NCBI GenBank assembly: GCA_038534295.1
Contig: JBCAXA010000001.1
Location: 868,001 to 932,000 of the forward strand
DNA length: 64,000 nt
Source of the DNA: JBCAXA01 sp038534295
GTDB taxonomy: Bacteria > Pseudomonadota > Gammaproteobacteria > Steroidobacterales > Woeseiaceae
Direction of reading: 5' to 3'
In this document: positions 56,786 through 64,000 of the stretch, one piece after another
How positions within the stretch are numbered: position 1 is the first letter of the stretch
Layout: the number at the start of each line of letters is the position of its first letter
The notes under the pieces: generated by a model
Seen by the model: only the letters and a program-made list of their open reading frames with translations
Told to the model about the DNA's origin: nothing
Database searches by the model: none
Position numbers and translations under genes: made by a program

Positions 56786-57757
56786 CTAGCGCCCGGCGTA
56801 GCGATCCGTTGCGCTGACGAGTTCGTGGATGTTGCCGGTCTCAAACGCCGAGTGCCCGGCGGTTTGTACGACGCGGAACTCGGCTTCGGGCCAGTGTACG
56901 TGCAAATCGAACGCGCTTTGCATCGGACAGACCACATCGTAACGACCCTGCACGATAACCGCCGGAATATGGCGAATGCGCGAAATGTCCCGCAGCAGCT
57001 GATTGTCTTCGAAGAATCCGCCGTTGACGAAGTAATGGCACTCGATACGCGCGAACGCGAGCGCCTGGTTGTCGGCCGCGTAGCGATCGACAAGCGATTC
57101 ATTCGGCACGAGGCAACTGGTTGAGCCTTCCCACGCGGCCCACGCTTTCGCAGCCGTGAGGCGAACCGCTGTATCGTCCGAAGTCAGGCGCGAGTAATAA
57201 GCCGCACGCATGTCGTGACGCTCATCCTCGGGAATTGGCGCCAGATAATCGACCCATTTATCCGGGAAAATGCGGCTGGCCCCGCCCGGCTCGTAAAACC
57301 AATCGAGCTCGCTCTGTCGGAACAGAAAAATGCCGCGCAGGACCAGTTCGGTGACGCGGTCGGGGTGCTTTTCGGCGTAAGCGAGCGCCAGCGTGCTGCC
57401 CCATGAGCCGCCAAACACCTGCCAAGCATTAATACCAACCAGCTCGCGGATGCGCTCGATATCGGCGACGAGATCCCAGGTCGTGTTGGCGTCGAGATTC
57501 GCATGCGGCGTGCTTTTGCCCGCTCCGCGCTGATCAAACACGACGATCCGATAAACGGTCGGGTCGAAGAAGCGACGCATCGACGGGTCGCTGCCGCCGC
57601 CTGGCCCGCCGTGCAATACCACCACGGGTTTGCCGTCGGGATTGCCGGATTGCTCGAAATAGAGGCGGTGACCGTTGCCAACGTCGAGCCAGTCGCTCAT
57701 GTACGGGTCGATCGCCGGGTACAGCGTGCGGTGTGATGCGGCGTCGAATGCGGCCAT
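56786..57757 (-). CDS. pip: Proline iminopeptidase
   Basis: The 323-residue alpha/beta-hydrolase has oxyanion loop HGGPGGGSDPSMRRFFDP (49-66), nucleophile Ser118 in G-G-S-W-G-S and the Asp in V-Q-G-R-Y-D-V-V-C. The His is in TAGHSAFE near 305. W-A-A-W-E-G-S near 205 is typical of the S33 family. It releases N-terminal proline from peptides. ATG 57757 (MAAFDAASHRTLYPAIDPY) is the family-like start; the longer frame to 57880 is not supported. Confidence 0.94.
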   Translation of the reverse strand: MAAFDAASHRTLYPAIDPYMSDWLDVGNGHRLYFEQSGNPDGKPVVVLHGGPGGGSDPSMRRFFDPTVYRIVVFDQRGAGKSTPHANLDANTTWDLVADIERIRELVGINAWQVFGGSWGSTLALAYAEKHPDRVTELVLRGIFLFRQSELDWFYEPGGASRIFPDKWVDYLAPIPEDERHDMRAAYYSRLTSDDTAVRLTAAKAWAAWEGSTSCLVPNESLVDRYAADNQALAFARIECHYFVNGGFFEDNQLLRDISRIRHIPAVIVQGRYDVVCPMQSAFDLHVHWPEAEFRVVQTAGHSAFETGNIHELVSATDRYAGR

Positions 57758-57919
57758 GGTTCGATTATGCGGACCGCCTGGGCGAATTGCCACACACGAC
57801 ACGCTGAACTCGTTGCGGCTCAGCGGCTCTAAATGGCCGTTCGTCGTGCGCTGCTGGCACCGCGCCGCGCGTCGTCGCACAATCGTCGTATCCGCACATT
57901 TTTCGCGAAGGACCCATCG

Positions 57920-60667
57920 ATGCCCGCGTTTCTCGTCAGATTCAGCGTTGCGCTACTCGCCAGCGCAGTCGCCGTCACAGCCACCGCTGCGACTGTCGAC
58001 ATTCCGTTCACCCAACGCACCCTCGACAACGGTTTGCGCGTCATCGTCCACGAAGACCGCAAGGCACCGATCGTGGCGGTCAATGTTTGGTACCACGTCG
58101 GGTCGAAAGACGAAGCACCGGGCAAAACCGGTTTTGCGCATTTGTTCGAGCACCTGATGTTCAATGGCTCGGAAAACTACGACGATGAGTATTTCCTGCC
58201 GTTTGCACAGGTCGGCGCGACCGATCAAAACGGCACCACCTCGTTCGACCGCACCAATTATTTCCAAACCGTCCCCACCACGGCCCTCGACCTGGCGCTG
58301 TGGATGGAATCGGATCGCATGGGTCACCTGCTAGGCGCCGTCACCCAAGAAGAACTCGAGACGCAGCGCGGCGTTGTGCAGAACGAAAAGCGCCAGGGTG
58401 AAAACGAGCCGTACGGCCGCGCGTTCGAGTACATCACCGAGGGCGTGTTCCCCGAAGGACACCCATACAGTTGGCTGCCGATCGGCTCGATGGAAGACAT
58501 CAGCGCGGCTTCGCTGGATGACGTCAAAACCTGGTTCGAAACCTACTACGGCCCGAACAACGCCGTGCTCGTCATCGCCGGTGACGTCGATACCGAAGAG
58601 GCCTTTGCGAAAGCCGAGAAATTCTTTGGCGACATCGAGCCGGGTCCGCCGCTCGCCCGCCATAAGATTTGGATTCCGACGCTCGATGGTATCAGTCGCG
58701 ATGTCCTCGAAGACCGCGTCAAAGAAGCACGCATATATAAGGTATGGACAGGGCCGGAATGGACCAACGCCGATGCCGACACGCTCGGCCTCGTGGCCAG
58801 TGTGCTTGGCTCGGGCAAAAACTCACGGCTTTATAAGCGGCTGGTCTACGACGATCAGATTGCAACCGGTGTCAGTGTCAGCCCGCTGTTCCTGGAGATT
58901 GCTGGTGCGATCATCGTCAGTGCGACGGTCAGTCAGACCAGCAGTATCGAGGAAGTCGAAGCCGCGATCGACGAGGAGCTCGCGCGCTTTATCGAACGTG
59001 GGCCCACGCGCGAGGAGCTAAAGCGCGTTCGTACGCAGTCGCTCGCCTCATTTGTACGCGGCGTCGAAAAAGTCGGCGGCTTCAGCGGCAAATCAAACAT
59101 CCTCGCGGAGAACGCCGTCTACGCAGGCGATCCGGATTTCTACAAAGTGTCGCTCGAACGCGTTGAGGCAGCGACGCGCGAATCGTTGCGCGAAGCGGCG
59201 CAGCGTTGGATGCCGGCTGACCGCCAATACGTCTTGGAGATTCATCCACATCCGGAAGGGCTCGCGGCGGCGACCGAAGGTGCCGACCGCAGCAAACTGC
59301 CGCTGCCTGAGACATTCCCGACCAGCCGTTTTGACGACTATGAGCGGGCCGAGCTCGATAACGGCTTGAAACTCCTGGTTGCGCGTCGGGATGCCGTGCC
59401 GGTCGTGCAGATGCAGCTCCTGCTGGATGCTGGCTACGCCGCCGATCAATTTGCGCCGGCCGGCACGTCCAGTCTTGCGATGGCGATGCTCGACGAGGGC
59501 ACGTCGTCCCGCGACGCGCTCGAGATCAGCGACGAGCTCGGTCAACTTGGCGCGAGACTCGGTACCGGTTCCAACATCGACGCATCGTTTGTATCGCTGA
59601 ACACGCTTGCGAGCGAACTGGATGCGGCGCTCGACATCTTCACCGACGTCGTGCTCAATCCGACCTTCCCAGAGAAAGAACTCGAGCGCTTGCGCAAACT
59701 GCGCGCCGCTGCGATTGAACGTGAAAAGACTCAGCCGGTATCGATGGCGCTGCGCGTGCTGCCGAAACTGATGTATGGCGAGGGTCACGCATACGGCCAG
59801 CCGCTGACCGGCAACGGTACACAAGGCTCGCTTGCGGAGATCACGCGAGCAACGCTCGTCGAATACCACAATCAGTGGTTTCGCCCGAACAACGCAACAC
59901 TGGTGGTGGTTGGCGACGTCACGCTCGATGAGATTCGCGACAAGATCGAGGATCGTTTCGGCGACTGGCAGCGCGGCGACGTGCCGCAGAAGAACATCGG
60001 CACCGTCGCACAGCGCCCACGTGAAGAGGTCTACATCGTCGATCGCCCAGGGTCGATTCAGTCGGTGATCCTCGGCGGCCACGTATCGCCGCCGAAAGCC
60101 AACCCGAACGAGTTTGGCATCCAGGCGATGAACGACATTCTCGGCGGCGACTTCACGTCGCGCGTCAACATGAACCTGCGCGAAGACAAAGACTGGGCAT
60201 ACGGCGCGTACACGCTGTTCATTTCCACCCGCGGCCAGCGGCCGTTCCTTGCCTACGCGCCGGTGCAGTCGGACAAAACCGCCGATTCGATGCGTGAGCT
60301 GAAATTTGAGGTCGAACGCATGCTCGGCGAAAAGCCGGCAACGGCTGAGGAGCTCGAGCGTGTGCGGAACCAGGCGACACTGTCGCTGCCGGGCCGTTGG
60401 GAAACGGCGGGCTCCGTCGCAGGATCGTTGTCCGAAATGGTTCGCTTTGGTCTGCCCGACGACTACTGGTCGACCTTTGCCGAGCAGGTTCGCGGCGTCA
60501 CCTTGGACGATGTCGGTAAGGCCGCCGAAGCGGTTTTGCGGCCCGACAACATGATCTGGGTCGTCGTGGGCGATCGCGAAACCATCGAAGCGGACATCCG
60601 CGCGCTTGGCTATGACGAGATCCGCGTCATCGACGCGAACGGCAACCCGGTCGACGGCGAAAGCTGA
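57920..60667 (+). CDS. M16-family zinc protease, two-domain, exported
   Basis: The 915-residue precursor has a signal peptide (FLVRFSVALLASAVAVTATAA). The first M16 domain carries the inverted zinc motif H74-L-F-E77-H78 (GFAHLFEHLMFNGSENY), with the third ligand Glu about 75 residues later (TQRGVVQNEKRQGENEPYG). A second inactive M16-type half begins near residue 475 (YERAELDNGLKLLVARRDAVPVVQMQLLLDAGYAAD). Such periplasmic peptidases degrade oligopeptides. ATG 57920 starts at the signal peptide; the GTG/ATG frame before is short. Confidence 0.94.
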   Translation: MPAFLVRFSVALLASAVAVTATAATVDIPFTQRTLDNGLRVIVHEDRKAPIVAVNVWYHVGSKDEAPGKTGFAHLFEHLMFNGSENYDDEYFLPFAQVGATDQNGTTSFDRTNYFQTVPTTALDLALWMESDRMGHLLGAVTQEELETQRGVVQNEKRQGENEPYGRAFEYITEGVFPEGHPYSWLPIGSMEDISAASLDDVKTWFETYYGPNNAVLVIAGDVDTEEAFAKAEKFFGDIEPGPPLARHKIWIPTLDGISRDVLEDRVKEARIYKVWTGPEWTNADADTLGLVASVLGSGKNSRLYKRLVYDDQIATGVSVSPLFLEIAGAIIVSATVSQTSSIEEVEAAIDEELARFIERGPTREELKRVRTQSLASFVRGVEKVGGFSGKSNILAENAVYAGDPDFYKVSLERVEAATRESLREAAQRWMPADRQYVLEIHPHPEGLAAATEGADRSKLPLPETFPTSRFDDYERAELDNGLKLLVARRDAVPVVQMQLLLDAGYAADQFAPAGTSSLAMAMLDEGTSSRDALEISDELGQLGARLGTGSNIDASFVSLNTLASELDAALDIFTDVVLNPTFPEKELERLRKLRAAAIEREKTQPVSMALRVLPKLMYGEGHAYGQPLTGNGTQGSLAEITRATLVEYHNQWFRPNNATLVVVGDVTLDEIRDKIEDRFGDWQRGDVPQKNIGTVAQRPREEVYIVDRPGSIQSVILGGHVSPPKANPNEFGIQAMNDILGGDFTSRVNMNLREDKDWAYGAYTLFISTRGQRPFLAYAPVQSDKTADSMRELKFEVERMLGEKPATAEELERVRNQATLSLPGRWETAGSVAGSLSEMVRFGLPDDYWSTFAEQVRGVTLDDVGKAAEAVLRPDNMIWVVVGDRETIEADIRALGYDEIRVIDANGNPVDGES

Positions 60668-60675
60668 GCACCTAC

Positions 60676-61239
60676 CTAACGAGTCTGTCGCGCGGTTCGC
60701 AAGACCGCGCGGCAGGCGGCACGCACATACTCATCCAGCGACGCCGGCACGGCCCGGGCCGGCAAGTATTGGCGCACTGCACCCAGCGGTATTGCCACCA
60801 ACGCAAGCTGCACGGCATCTTTCGGCAGCTTTTCGCGTCGCGCGAACCGTCGCAGATGCGTCGCCGCATCGTCGTTGATGGCGTCGATGCGTTGCTTTAG
60901 CGCCGGCGGCGTACCCACCGCCAAAAACTCGCTGCGTCGGCAGCACGCCATCACGACGGCCCGTTCGGGCTCCGCCCGACAGAATCTGGGCGTTGCCACC
61001 GCCGCCGCTTCGGCGGACTGCGCGAGCGCGTCGACAAAGCACTGCTGAAAACTCTCAACCGCATCGATCCACGTCTGCGCGAGCAACCCCTCGCGCGAAC
61101 CGTAGCGGTGATATAGCGAGCCAACCGACACGCCGGTGCGATCGACGATAGCTTGCACCGACGCTGCACCGTGCTCGGTCAACGCCTGACCGACCGCCGC
61201 GAACATTTCATCGTCGGAAACTGTTGACGGCCGTCCCAT
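60676..61239 (-). CDS. TetR-family transcriptional regulator
   Basis: The 187-residue protein reads GRPSTVSDDEMFAAVGQALTEHGAASVQAIVDRTGVSVGSLYHRYGSREGLLAQTWIDA. The TetR helix-turn-helix covers about residues 25-52. The C-terminal ligand domain is helical. ATG 61239 starts the family frame. It is divergent from the membrane gene at 61281 with 41 bases between, where TATTAGA occurs twice; it probably represses that pair. Confidence 0.9.
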   Translation of the reverse strand: MGRPSTVSDDEMFAAVGQALTEHGAASVQAIVDRTGVSVGSLYHRYGSREGLLAQTWIDAVESFQQCFVDALAQSAEAAAVATPRFCRAEPERAVVMACCRRSEFLAVGTPPALKQRIDAINDDAATHLRRFARREKLPKDAVQLALVAIPLGAVRQYLPARAVPASLDEYVRAACRAVLRTARQTR

Positions 61240-61280
61240 CGTTTGATTATATATTAGAATATTTCTTCTAGTATTAGACA
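61240..61280. promoter_or_regulatory. Divergent promoter/operator of TetR and the membrane pair
   Basis: This AT-rich 41-base gap has TATTAGA twice (61252 and 61271 area) and the inverted repeat TAGAA-N6-TTCTA. It is the only place where a TetR operator between these divergent genes can lie. Confidence 0.5.
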
Positions 61281-61649
61281 ATGCTACTTTGGCTGGCGAG
61301 CGCGCTCGCGTTCGCAACGTTCTGTGTACACACGTTTGTCGGCGGTCGCGAAGTCGCCCGTCCGCTGCTCGGCTGTGACGCACTGGCACCAGGACCACGC
61401 TGGCTGAGCTACTACTGCTGGCACATCGCCACCGTCGTGATCTTTTTCATAGCCATCGGCTACGCCTACAGCGCACGCGCGGCCGAGGACTCGATCGCGT
61501 TGGTGACGTTTCTGTCCGCCCTTGCAGCCGCGTTGAGCGCATTGAGTGTTGCGGTAGCCTGGCGCGCCGGGATCAACCCATTGCGCTTTCCGTCGACCAG
61601 CTTATTCGCCGCCACGGCGGCGACTGGCTTCGTCGCGCTTTTTATCTAG
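61281..61649 (+). CDS. Four-helix membrane protein 1
   Basis: The 122-residue protein has four hydrophobic helices (about 1-20, 43-65, 74-98 and 105-122). A conserved-looking C-V-H-T-F-V-G-G-R is near residues 15-23 and L-S-Y-Y-C-W-H near 42-48. It is related to the next gene, which has the same H-S/T-x-x-G-G-R and W-H marks. The ATG at 61281 is just inside the TetR operator region. The function is unknown; control by TetR is inferred. Confidence 0.7.
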   Translation: MLLWLASALAFATFCVHTFVGGREVARPLLGCDALAPGPRWLSYYCWHIATVVIFFIAIGYAYSARAAEDSIALVTFLSALAAALSALSVAVAWRAGINPLRFPSTSLFAATAATGFVALFI

Positions 61650-61652
61650 CGG

Positions 61653-62030
61653 TTGCAGGACGTGCTCCTTGGCGCCGCAATTCTCACCGTGCTGCTCGCG
61701 GCGATGCATTCGATTCTCGGCGGCAGACGGCTCATCGGCCCGTTGGCTGCGCGTGACGACCTGCCGGTGATCCTCGGTAGCATCGTTCGAACGCGCGTCA
61801 CGCTGCACGTTGGCTGGCATGCCTTGTCATTGCTTTGGATCGGCATGGCGGCACTGATGGCGCTCATGCATTGGGCCCCAACGCTTCGGTCGCCCGCTTT
61901 TCTGTGGATGACCACCGCGGTGTTTGGCGTGCTCGGACTGGCGGCGCTGCTACTGTCGCAAGGGCGACACTTGTCCTGGCTGATGTTTCTACCGATTGCC
62001 GTCTTAACCGGTCGCGCCGCGAGTTCCTGA
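61653..62030 (+). CDS. Four-helix membrane protein 2, related to protein 1
   Basis: The 125-residue protein has the same four-helix layout. A-M-H-S-I-L-G-G-R-R-L-I-G-P-L-A is near residues 17-32 and L-H-V-G-W-H near 50-55, so it is a tandem paralog of the preceding gene. The gap is three bases. The start appears to be TTG 61653 (alternative GTG 61662), so translation may depend on coupling. The function is unknown. Confidence 0.68.
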   Translation: MQDVLLGAAILTVLLAAMHSILGGRRLIGPLAARDDLPVILGSIVRTRVTLHVGWHALSLLWIGMAALMALMHWAPTLRSPAFLWMTTAVFGVLGLAALLLSQGRHLSWLMFLPIAVLTGRAASS

Positions 62031-62073
62031 CGTCTGCGTAACGCAAAGATCGCACGTACAATAGCGTCGCAAG

Positions 62074-63627
62074 ATGCCCCGGAAGTACGCGATGACGACG
62101 ACCGACTACGTGGCGTTGATCGAAGCCGCCGAAGTCTATGACGTTGCGATTCGCTCACCGCTGGATTTTGCCGAACGCCTGAGCGATCGGCTCGGCAACG
62201 ACATTTGGCTAAAACGCGAAGACTTGCAGCCGGTTTTTTCGTTCAAGCTGCGCGGCGCGTACAACCGCATCCGCACGTTGACGCCGGCCGAAGCCGAACG
62301 CGGCGTCATCTGCTCGTCGGCTGGCAATCATGCCCAGGGTGTTGCACTCGCTGCCGCAAAGCGCGGCATCGCGGCATGCATCGTTATGCCAATCACCACG
62401 CCGTCGATAAAGAGCGACGCCGTCCGTCGGCTCGGCGGCAAGGTTGTCCTGCACGGCGACAACTACGACGAAGCGCAGGCGCATGCACACCGGCTGGCCG
62501 AGGACGACGGTTACGTGTTCGTGCACCCGTTCGACGATCCCTTGGTCATCGCGGGACAAGGGACCATTGGACGCGAGATTCTGGAGCAATCCGACCGCCT
62601 GCCGGATGCCGTGTTTATTCCCGTCGGTGGCGGCGGCTTGGCGGCCGGTGTTGCAAGCTGGATTCGCGCGAAAGCACCGTCGGTGCAGTTGATCGGCGTG
62701 GAACCGGCCGATGCCGCCAGCATGCAGGCGGCGTTCGCGGCCAATGAGCCAACGGCGCTGCCGGACGTGGGTGGCTTTGCCGACGGCGTTGCGGTACGTC
62801 AGGTCGGCCACGAGACCTATCGCGTGTGCCGCGATCTGCTCGATGAGATCGTGACGGTCGACACCGACGAGACCTGCGCTGCCATTCAAGACCTTTTCGA
62901 AGAGACACGGTCGATCGTCGAGCCCGCCGGCGCGTTGGCGGTTGCCGCCATCGCCAAGACCGTTGCCGAGCGCGGTTGGCAAGCCAAGCGACTGGTCGCG
63001 CTCAACTGCGGCGCGAACATGAACTTTGATCGGCTTCGACACGTCGTCGAGCGCTCGGCAATCGGCAAACAAACGGAAGCCTTGCTCGCTGTAGAGATTC
63101 CGGAACGACCGGGAAGCTTTCTGGAGTTTTGCAGTGCAATTGGCCGGCGCAGCGTCACCGAGTTCAACTACCGTGCGACCGACAGTAACGTCGCCCACTT
63201 GTTCGTCGGCATCGGTCTTGCGGGCGGCAACGCGGAAAAGCAGTCGCTGCTCGATGAGCTTTCTACGGCAGGTTACGTCGCCGTCGATCTCTCCGACAAC
63301 GACTTGGCCAAACTGCACGTACGGCACATGATCGGCGGCATTGGCACGGCGCGGGCAAACGAGCGCTTGTACCGCTTTCGCTTCCCGGAGCGTCCGGGGG
63401 CGCTCGCAAAATTTCTACGTGCCGTCGGCAGTGGGCTCAATATCAGCTTGTTCCACTACCGCAATCACGGCTCCGATTATGGCCGTGTGCTGGCGGGGAT
63501 CGAGGTTGACGACGCCCACGTCGCCGAACTCACCGAGCATTTTGATTCATTGGGCTATCCGTACTGGGACGAGACAGACAACGCGGCCTATCGGCTGTTT
63601 CTTCGGTCGGGCCCGTCTATGCCGTAA
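62074..63627 (+). CDS. ilvA: Threonine ammonia-lyase, biosynthetic
   Basis: The 517-residue protein has a PLP domain with Lys58 in S-F-K-L-R-G-A-Y-N, CSSAGNHAQGVALAA, and G-G-G-G-L phosphate loop in IPVGGGGLAAGVA. Two C-terminal ACT-like regulatory domains follow (about 340-420 and 435-510: EIPERPGSFLEFCSAIG and RFPERPGALAKFLRAVG). It converts threonine to 2-oxobutyrate, the first step to isoleucine, with expected feedback by isoleucine. ATG 62074 or ATG 62092 may be used. Confidence 0.96.
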   Translation: MPRKYAMTTTDYVALIEAAEVYDVAIRSPLDFAERLSDRLGNDIWLKREDLQPVFSFKLRGAYNRIRTLTPAEAERGVICSSAGNHAQGVALAAAKRGIAACIVMPITTPSIKSDAVRRLGGKVVLHGDNYDEAQAHAHRLAEDDGYVFVHPFDDPLVIAGQGTIGREILEQSDRLPDAVFIPVGGGGLAAGVASWIRAKAPSVQLIGVEPADAASMQAAFAANEPTALPDVGGFADGVAVRQVGHETYRVCRDLLDEIVTVDTDETCAAIQDLFEETRSIVEPAGALAVAAIAKTVAERGWQAKRLVALNCGANMNFDRLRHVVERSAIGKQTEALLAVEIPERPGSFLEFCSAIGRRSVTEFNYRATDSNVAHLFVGIGLAGGNAEKQSLLDELSTAGYVAVDLSDNDLAKLHVRHMIGGIGTARANERLYRFRFPERPGALAKFLRAVGSGLNISLFHYRNHGSDYGRVLAGIEVDDAHVAELTEHFDSLGYPYWDETDNAAYRLFLRSGPSMP

Positions 63628-63660
63628 CCGCGGTTCGGCCGAGCCGAGCCGCAGTTACGG
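63622..63660. terminator. Large hairpin between convergent genes
   Basis: CCGTAACCGCGG and CCGCAGTTACGG form an imperfect inverted repeat (11 of 13 pairs) with an inner GC stem. It overlaps the ilvA stop codon and sits before the convergent partial gene; there is no T-run, so it may act in both directions. Confidence 0.5.
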
Positions 63661-63673
63661 CAATCCAAAAGCT

Positions 63674-64000
63674 CTATTTGCCAAAGTAAGCACGTTGAAT
63701 GATCACTTCGGCGTTGGTCGGCCCAAAATAAAGCTCCGCTCGAACCTTCTTGAGGTTTTTTCGCGTGATCGGCACGTCGATTTGAATGACTTGCCATTTT
63801 CCGACCTTGAGCTTAAAGGTCTTTTGTGTCGGCTGCGGATCCTGACCTTTCTTGAACACCCACACGGTCGGCGATACGGTCGCGCCCGCTGTCGGGCTCA
63901 GCAGCTTCAACTGCCACTTGTACTTGCCGTTGCTCTTGATGTTCTTACCCGGTACGTCCTGGTAAAAACCCGTTCGCGCATTCGCGACTTTCTTCTGGTA
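63674..64000 (-). CDS. Partial gene, beta-sandwich-like protein, 5' end beyond the window
   Basis: A minus-strand frame is open from the right edge (64000) to its stop at 63674, giving 108 visible codons. The product reads YQKKVANARTGFYQDVPGKNIKSNGKYKWQLKLLSPTAGATVSPTVWVF...KWQVIQIDVPITRKNLKKVRAELYFGPTNAEVIIQRAYFGK. It is Lys-rich and strand-rich, like a carbohydrate-binding or adhesin-type beta-sandwich C-terminus, but the family cannot be fixed from this part. The apparent internal start (TTG 63910) is not needed. Confidence 0.6.
   Translation of the reverse strand, partial: YQKKVANARTGFYQDVPGKNIKSNGKYKWQLKLLSPTAGATVSPTVWVFKKGQDPQPTQKTFKLKVGKWQVIQIDVPITRKNLKKVRAELYFGPTNAEVIIQRAYFGK

Noticed and set aside
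59093..60082. Minus-strand frame of about 330 codons inside the M16 protease gene
   Set aside because: Antisense shadow of a clearly coding gene; rich in Arg, His and Val with no motif.
62209..63327. Long minus-strand frame of about 370 codons opposite ilvA
   Set aside because: It is antisense to an intact threonine deaminase, has shadow-type composition and no recognisable domain or ribosome-binding site.

Overview
The window looks like chromosome of a GC-rich gammaproteobacterium (GC about 60 % outside the integron, lower inside it). This rests on gene content: a fused gamma-alpha 2-oxoacid oxidoreductase next to a GltD-like flavoprotein, type II NADH dehydrogenase, two-ACT threonine deaminase, M16 zinc protease, a CadC-type wHTH/TPR regulator and a chromosomal integron. 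The species cannot be named. I see no rRNA, tRNA, CRISPR array, insertion sequence or phage genes.

1-21.5 kb: almost entirely minus-strand, small, single-domain accessory genes. They include GNAT acetyltransferases, VOC/glyoxalase proteins, two GFA-fold proteins, two DUF1428 proteins, two gamma-glutamylcyclotransferase-like proteins, a GST, a macro-domain protein, a SnoaL-like protein, an MRJP/yellow-type lipoprotein and several small membrane or secreted proteins. The content resembles integron cassettes, but the block has no convincing attC sites.

21.5-30.9 kb: a chromosomal integron. A full-length IntI integrase (29961-30911, +) is divergent from an array of 16 minus-strand cassettes marked by 17 attC-like sites, with the attI side near 29.6 kb. 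Cassettes encode an isochorismatase-family hydrolase, a HigBA/RelE-type toxin-antitoxin pair with its own consensus promoter, a dual-specificity-type phosphatase, several small membrane proteins, and unknowns. The attI-proximal cassette carries a SEC-C-motif gene that appears frameshifted twice. In eight cassettes the attC core itself supplies the TAA stop codon.

30.9-38 kb (-): an exported methyltransferase-like protein and a tightly overlapped seven-gene operon: substrate-binding-like protein, two tandem DUF697-type GTPases, alkyltransferase-like protein, a tandem DsbA/HCCA-isomerase-fold protein, a small hydrolase and a lipoprotein. 38-46.4 kb: thioesterase-like protein, NDH-2, thioredoxin-like lipoprotein, sodium/solute symporter, a five-copy array of dumbbell-shaped REP-like repeats, and a fused HyuA-HyuB 5-oxoprolinase.

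46.5-64 kb: outer-membrane beta-barrel protein, wHTH-TPR regulator divergent from a secreted unknown, then a minus-strand metabolic run (proline iminopeptidase, dihydroorotase, GltD-like ferredoxin/flavoprotein, 2-oxoacid oxidoreductase alpha and beta, lipoprotein). M16 protease, a TetR regulator divergent from two related membrane proteins, threonine deaminase, and a gene cut by the window end complete the region.
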